A DNA stretch of 64,000 nt from Cocos nucifera (lineage: Eukaryota > Streptophyta > Magnoliopsida > Arecales > Arecaceae). A model generated the notes under the pieces. It saw only the letters and a list, made by a program, of their open reading frames with translations. It was not told where the DNA came from and ran no database searches. Positions 58,370 to 64,000 of this stretch are shown piece by piece. Both the position numbers and the translations under genes were made by a program. The stretch's first letter is position 1, and every line of letters starts with the position of its first letter. The stretch is from the NCBI GenBank assembly GCA_006176705.1, contig QRFJ01004296.1:28065-92064 (forward strand), in the 5' to 3' direction.

Positions 58370-59748
58370 TGTTAGATATATGTGCCCTAGAAGCCAGAAT
58401 TGGCTGACACTTGTAATACACTTCTAGGGGCAAAATTATAATTTTGACTATAATTAATGAAATGGGTTATTTTCTATCACACATGTGTATTTAGTGTCTG
58501 TGATACATCCTTTGAGTTAATGGTAATGATAATTCATATTTTCAAGAGTTGAAAATTTAAGACATGAATAATCATTATTAACTCATAAACAGCTCCCGAC
58601 CATAGGATCATCACGAGGATGGTGATTGATCTGGAAGGTTGGTGTACGATCGCTTCTCTTTAGTAGATGAGTCTTGAGTCTACGGTGTGGAGACACCGGA
58701 GCGAGAGTACAGGTACTCGTTAGAGAACGAGGGCACTGAGCGTGACCACCTCGAGTAGTCATTAGGAAGTCTACCTTCTCGTCAATGACTGACTCGATGC
58801 TGCAGTAGTGTGTCTGGTTCTTTGACCTGAGATGCATCGGCAGTTCACCTTGAGGGTGTTATAGTTTGACTACACCATTACTCGGTCTCCTAGCCATATG
58901 GAACCCTGAGGTGTATGTTGGCTATAACATGTTCATTGTAGGAACTGGATTGCATCAAGATGGGATCTATCTACCTCGGTGGTAGAGGAGCAGCCCTATG
59001 ATGATCATGAGAATCAAGTCCAGAAATCCATGGCCATGGTAGAGTGAAATAATAGAAAGAGTTTTTATTTAGATTTTCACATTGGACTCGAATCGAATGA
59101 TTACATCATATGACAGAGACTAGGGTTTGACGAGTTCACCTTAACCCTAATCTGATCGGGGCTCAAGATAGAAGAACTGAATCACACAGGTAGCTGCACC
59201 AAGAGGTTCGCATTCAGCTCTGATGGGTTGCCACCATATACTGCTAGGTGTCACTGGTGGATTTTGGGAGCAATTAGAATGATTTAGATGATCGATCATT
59301 CTAGCTGTTCGAATCAGAAGAGTTCTGATCCATCGAAAGGAGTTTCGATGATGTCTATGATAGAGATCATGACATATCCCATTACCATACAGAACTGAAC
59401 CTAACTGGGTCACACAAACAAGGGTTTGAATCTGGTGATCATCAATTGAACTGATCTAGTTCAATTGATCTGAATGAGATTCAATTAGGTTCAAGGAAAT
59501 CGTGCTAGCACTCGATTGAACCTAACGTTCTTCTTTTACTATCATAAATAAGTTGTCTTGACTGAGCCAAAGGAGTTTGTGCTCAATCAGAGGCCTTCAT
59601 ATGGTCTGACTGGAGGTTGTCCAAGTCAGAATAGGTTGTCTTATTTGTAAGACATTACCTGCCATTTTTGGTCACCTGCCATTTCTTGTTCTTTGACTTT
59701 GGTCAAAAGTCTACCTTTGACTGGTCAAACATTGACCATTGACCCTTT
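58370..59748 (+). mobile_element. Element A4: family A LTR, interrupted
   Basis: It starts TGTTAGATATATGTGCCC and follows the A LTR for 1379 bp, to the middle of the W-box cluster, where A5 is inserted. The remaining LTR part, and any internal region, would lie right of A5. The perfect 12-bp hairpin is at 59441-59469. Confidence 0.9.
59441..59469. repeat. Perfect hairpin conserved in A LTRs
   Basis: ATCAATTGAACT and AGTTCAATTGAT flank a 5-base loop GATCT. The same perfect form is at 31495-31523 and 48965-48993; A1 (about 8776) and others have one or a few mismatches. Confidence 0.7.
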
Positions 59749-62035
59749 TGAAGGGAAATCCTGATTTCCCTGACCAGGTTCGTTCAGATCTGATCAGATC
59801 AAGAGATATATTTCAAAAATTTTTCTCTTAGATCTGTATCAGATCAGGGATGCTTCAGATCTGATTCTTATTTATTTAATAAAAATTAAATGAAAAGGAT
59901 AAATTAAATCACATTCAATTTACCTGAATAGGGTAATCCTATTACCCTGTTGATGATCCTGTTTGCAGCGGAAGGTTCTGGATCAAGCCACGCAAGCGCC
60001 TGGCCTCTACCGGTATCCACTCGGGCTGGATCTGGAGATCCTCTTCTTCTCTATCACGCCTCCAAAAATCAGATCTGGATCTGATCTGGAGGATCTTCAA
60101 AACTCCTTTTGAAGATCTGCAGTCGTTCTTCGCAGCAGCGCAGCCTTCTTGCTTTTGATCTCCTTTTCTTGATCTAAATCGCACCAATCCAAATCCAAAA
60201 CACTTTTGGACGTGGAGAGCAAGGGGAGATGAGAGTATGGCGTGGAGAAAGGGGAGAGAGGCAGCCTTGGGGCGTGGGAAGATTGCTTCTTGATTATTCT
60301 TGATTATTTTTTTCACTTGGGCGCTGGGTCTCTTATATAGACTAAGCGTGATCCAAGTCATCTTCCTCCCAACCAATCACAACCCTTTGTGAAATCAGAT
60401 CTAAATCTGATTGGTGGGATTAGAGACCCCTGGATTCCTACTTGGAGAGTGCCTTGGACCAGTCAAACTGGATTCTTAGAAGAACTCTCATTGGAATCCT
60501 AAAGGGAGATGGAGTCCTTGTCCCACAAGGACTCCTAGGCGCCTCCTACTTGGGCTCACGCCACCCTTGGCGTGCGCCCATCTCCTTGCCAGGTTCTGGC
60601 AGGGGGACAAGCCCCCACCAGCTCTCCAATAGGTGCATGACATGTGGTCAAAAGTCAAAGGGTGAATGGTCAACGTTTGACCAGTCAAAGGTAGACTTTT
60701 GACCAAAGTCAAAGAACAAGAAATGGCAGGTGACCAAAAATGGCAGGTAATGTCTTACAAATAAGACAACCTATTCTGACTTGGACAACCTCCAGTCAGA
60801 CCATAAGAAGACTTCTGTTTGAGCACAAACTCCTTTGGCTCAGACAGGACGACTTATTTATGATAGCAAAAGAAGAACGTTAGGTTCAATCGAGTGCTAG
60901 CACGATTTCCTTGAACCTAATTGAATCTCATTCAGATCAATTGAACTATATTAGTTCAATTGATGATCACCAGATTCAAACCCTTGTTTGTGTGACCCAG
61001 TTAGGTTCAGTTCTGTATGGTAATGGGATATGTCATGATCTCTATCATAGACATCATCGAAACTCCTTTCGATGGATCAGAACTCTTCTGATTCGAACAG
61101 CTAGAATGATCGATCATCTAAATCATTCTAATTGCTCCCAAAATCCACCAGTGACACCTAGCAGTATATGGTGGCAACCCATCAGAGCTGAATGCGAACC
61201 TCTTGGTGCAGCTACCTGTGTGATTCAGTTCTTCTATCTTGAGCCCCGATCAGATTAGGGTTAAGGTGAACTCGTCAAACCCTAGTCTCTGTCATATGAT
61301 GTAATCATTCGATTCGAGTCCAATGTGAAAATCTAAATAGAAACTCTTTCTATTATTTCACTCTGCCATGGCCATGGGCTTCAGGACTTGATTCTCATGA
61401 TCATCATAGGGCTACTCCTCTACCACCGAGGTAGATAGATCCCATCTTGATGCAGTCCAGTTCCTACAATGAACATGTCACAGCCAACATACACCTCAGG
61501 GTTCCATATGGCTAGGAGACCGAGTAATGGTGTAGTCAAACTATAACACCCTCAAGGTGAACTGCCGATGCATCTCAGGTCAAAGAACCAGACACACTAC
61601 TGCAGCATCGAGTCAGTCATTGACGAGAAGGTAGACTCCCTAATGACTACTCGAGGTGGTCACGCTCAGTGCCCTCGTTCTCTAACGAGTACCTGTACTC
61701 TCGCTCCGGTGTCTCCACACCGTAGACTCAAGACTCATCTACTAAAGAGAAGCGATCGTACACCAACCTTCCGGATCAATCACCATCCTCGTGATGATCC
61801 TATGGTCGGGAGCTATTTATGAGTTAATAATGATTATTCATGTCTTAAATTTTCAACTCTTGAAAATATGAATTATCATTACCATTAACTCAAAGGATGT
61901 ATCACAGACACTAAATACACATATGTGATAGAAAATAACCCATTTTATTGATATTAGTCAAAATTACAATTTTGCCCCTAGAAGTGTATTACAAGTGTCA
62001 GCCAATTCTGGCTTCTAGGGCACATATATCTAACA
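59749..62035 (-). repeat. A5 3' LTR (2287 bp)
   Basis: It runs from TGAAGGGAAATCC to ATATATCTAACA on plus; minus start is TGTTAGATATATGTGCCC. W-box cluster at 60654-60712. Confidence 0.93.
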
Positions 62036-62049
62036 ATCTCCCACTTGTC
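62036..62049 (-). other. A5 polypurine tract
   Basis: Minus reads GACAAGTGGGAGAT directly before the LTR. Confidence 0.85.
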
Positions 62050-62600
62050 CTAAAGCCAATTGGCTACAAGTCTAAGTCCCATCTTCTCAAGGTGGGCTTC
62101 GATCTTCTGCTGGCTCAACGGCTTTGTAAGTGGGTCTGCCACATTATCTGTGGAGTTGACTCTCTTGACCTCGACGTAACCCTTTCTCAAGGTAATCGCG
62201 GATGAGATGGTATCGCCACTCAATGTGCTTGGATTTTTGGTGAGACCTCGGCTCCTTAGCAAGGGCTATGGCGCCATTGTTGTCGCAGTTTAAAGAGGAA
62301 TGGCATCTGATGGCATTACTCCAATTTCTGCAGCAAACTTCTTATACCAGAATGCTTCCTTCGCAGCCTCTGATGCAGCTGATATATTCTGCTTCCATGG
62401 TGGAATCTGCTATCACAGTTTGCTTGGAACTCTTTCCAGCTGACAGCACCACCATTGCACACAAACAGACTTCCCAGATGTCGACTTTCGATCATCTATA
62501 TCGGACATGAAAATCCGAAGTCTGTGTATCCCTGGACTTGGAGTTCTCCATTACCAAAGACCAACATCATATCCTTAGTTCTTCTCAAGTACTTAAGGAT
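62050..62600 (-). pseudogene. A5 RNase H, not deleted
   Basis: On minus the domain runs from GYTD-type sequence near 62530 through AVSWK, MEAEYISAASEAAKEAFWYK, CDNNGAIALAKEPRSHQKSK and YVEVKRVNSTDN to GLRLVANWL at 62050. The Asp-Glu-Asp residues of the copia RNase H site are all encoded. Small indels near 62432 (extra A), 62290 (TTTAAACTGC) and 62195 break the frame; they are few enough to be base-calling errors. The enzyme degrades the RNA strand during cDNA synthesis. Confidence 0.85.
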
Positions 62601-62605
62601 ACATT

Positions 62606-63780
62606 TCACAGAAGTCCAGTGTTCTTCACCTCTGGATTTGACTGATATCTGCTTGTGACACTCACAGCATGGGCTATATCAGGTCGTGTACATAGCATGG
62701 CATACATGAGGCTCCCTATTGCAGAAGCATAAGGGATCTTGCTCATGCGTTCTATTTCCTCAGGTGTGCTGGGGCACATCTTCTTGGAAAGATGAATACC
62801 ATGTCTGAAGGGTATTAATCCCCTCTTAGAGTTTTCCATACTAAACCTCTTTAGTACTTCCTCTATGTACATCTTCTGTGAAAGTCCTAGCATCCTATTC
62901 GGTCTATCCCTATAGACCTTAATTCCTAGAATAAAGGATGCTTCACCTAGGTCTTTCATGGAGAATTCCTTGGACAACCACATCTTGACTGATGTCAACA
63001 TGGGAATATCATTCCCAATAAGGAGGATGTCATCCACGTACAATACGAGGAAGACAACAGCGCTCCCACTGACCCTTTTGAAAACACATGGTTCCTCTTC
63101 GTTTTGATGAAACCAAACTTTTTGATCACATCATTAAAACGAGTGTTCCAGCTCCGAGATGCTTGCTTAAGTCCATATATGGACCTTTGCAGCTTGCAAA
63201 CCTTGTGATCAGTATCACTGGATGTGAAACCTAGTGGCTGTTCCATATAGATATCTTCCTCAAGATATCCATTTAGGAATGCCGTTTTCACGTCCATTTG
63301 CCATATTTCATAATCGAAATAGGCTGCAACAGCAAGCAATGTGCGGATGGATTTTAGCATAGCCACTGGGGAAAAGGTATCCTGATAGTCAATGCCTTCA
63401 CGTTGACTATAACCTTTTGCCACCAGTCTAGCCTTGAATGTCTCCACATTCCCATCTGCACCAATCTTTCTCTTGAAGATCCACTTACATCCAATAGGTA
63501 CTATACCTTCTGGTGGATCTACCAAGGTCCAGACTTGGTTTGAGTGCATCGAGTCGATCTCTGACTTCATTGCCTCAAGCCATTTCTCGGAGTCGATATC
63601 TGATATCGCCTCGTTGTAGGTTTTGGGATCATCACCATGAGCACCATTACCTATAAGGAACATTTCCTCTACATCCTCTGAAATAATACCTAAGTATCTT
63701 TCAGGGGGACGGGAAACTCTTTCCGATCTACGAGGTGGAGGAGGTAGTGTTCTTATTGGCTCAACCTGATTTGGTTCCAC
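62606..63780 (-). pseudogene. A5 reverse transcriptase
   Basis: Two overlapping minus blocks, 62995-63780 and 62606-63043, encode it. The first has MEPNQVEPIRTLPPPPRRSE, VWTLVDPPEGIVPIGCKWIF, VAKGYSQREGIDYQDTFSPV, WQMDVKTAFLNGYLEEDIYM and SIYGLKQASRSWN; the second begins at the catalytic YVDDILLIGND. A single frame change near 63095-63100 separates them. It is the best-preserved RT N-terminal half in the window. A second break near 62630 ends the frame toward RNase H. Confidence 0.92.
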
Positions 63781-64000
63781 TTGGTCCTTAGCTCTTTCTC
63801 TTGTGAGACTTTCTCATCAAGTTTAATCTGCTTTCCAATGCCACTATCTTGAATAAACTGTTTTTCAAGAAATATGGCATGTCGACTCACAATCACATTG
63901 TGGTCTTCAGGAATGTAGAAATAGTATCCTAATGACTCTTTAGGATATCCTATGAATCGAGCTCTAAAGGACCTAAACTCTAACTTGTCCGCTTGTTGTC
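63781..64000 (-). pseudogene. A5 integrase-RT linker, partial
   Basis: Minus reads RQQADKLEFRSFRARFIGYP, SLGYYFYIPEDHNVIVSRHA and IFLEKQFIQDSGIGKQIKLD, matching A1 13880-14080. It joins the RT at 63780 and continues beyond the window. Confidence 0.85.

Larger units (their letters stand above)
59749..64000 (-). mobile_element. Element A5: minus-strand family A copy, cut by the window edge
   Basis: The 3' LTR is 59749-62035, then polypurine tract, RNase H, RT and the integrase-RT linker up to the edge. It is inserted head-to-head into the A4 LTR; CCTTT (59744-59748) is the likely target site. It keeps the 200 bp of RNase H that A1, A2 and A3 lack. Confidence 0.92.

Overview
The window is intergenic DNA from a large plant genome. 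Every recognisable coding segment belongs to an LTR retrotransposon: mostly Ty1/copia, one Ty3/gypsy. I found no host gene, tRNA, rRNA or CRISPR array. The copia elements have long LTRs (2.3-2.9 kb), primer sites matching plant initiator tRNA-Met, and LTR starts resembling the BARE/Angela group of monocots. A monocot such as a palm is my guess; the species cannot be read from the sequence.

Names used here: A = copia family with about 2.28 kb LTRs starting TGTTAGATATATGTGCCC; B and C = two older, related copia elements on the minus strand; D = a small copia derivative; T = a Ty3/gypsy element of Tat type.

Layout. 1-2101: a plus-strand copia RT scrap, unassigned DNA and a G-rich degenerate repeat. 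From 2102 to the right edge the window reads as one nest. B1 (minus) starts with its 3' LTR at 2102-4468, its pol lies at 4485-7612, its leader at 17908-20129, and its 5' LTR is split into 20130-20360 and 45209-46917. A1 (plus, 7708-17907, target duplication CTTAG) sits inside B1. C1 (minus, 20361-45208, TGGGT/TGGAT) sits inside the B1 5' LTR. C1 contains a solo-like A LTR (24060-26325, minus) and A2 (plus, 30422-42453, ATTAC). A2 carries a 1000-N gap with apparently duplicated flanks. At 46918 a new LTR begins exactly where B1 homology stops; I infer it is the 3' LTR of T1 (minus). T1 then holds A3 (5'-truncated, 47464-50171), an antisense coiled-coil ORF with at least one clear intron (50357-52493), a 116-bp tandem repeat, D1 (plus, 53472-56933, CACAA) splitting that repeat, and the pol 3' end with integrase (57321-58369). 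A4 (plus, from 58370) interrupts the T1 integrase, and A5 (minus, from 59749 past the edge) interrupts the A4 LTR.

No element is intact. Three plus-strand A copies share one 200-bp deletion that removes the second and third acidic residues of RNase H, and both A copies with gag share an in-frame TGA. This suggests a defective sub-family copied in trans. A5 keeps the RNase H segment and is the best candidate relative of an autonomous partner. D1 has lost integrase, RT and RNase H, and B1 and C1 appear to lack most of gag. The features most worth following are the spliced antisense ORF and 3' tandem repeat of T1, the structured leader of family A, and the dense W-box cluster in the A LTRs.
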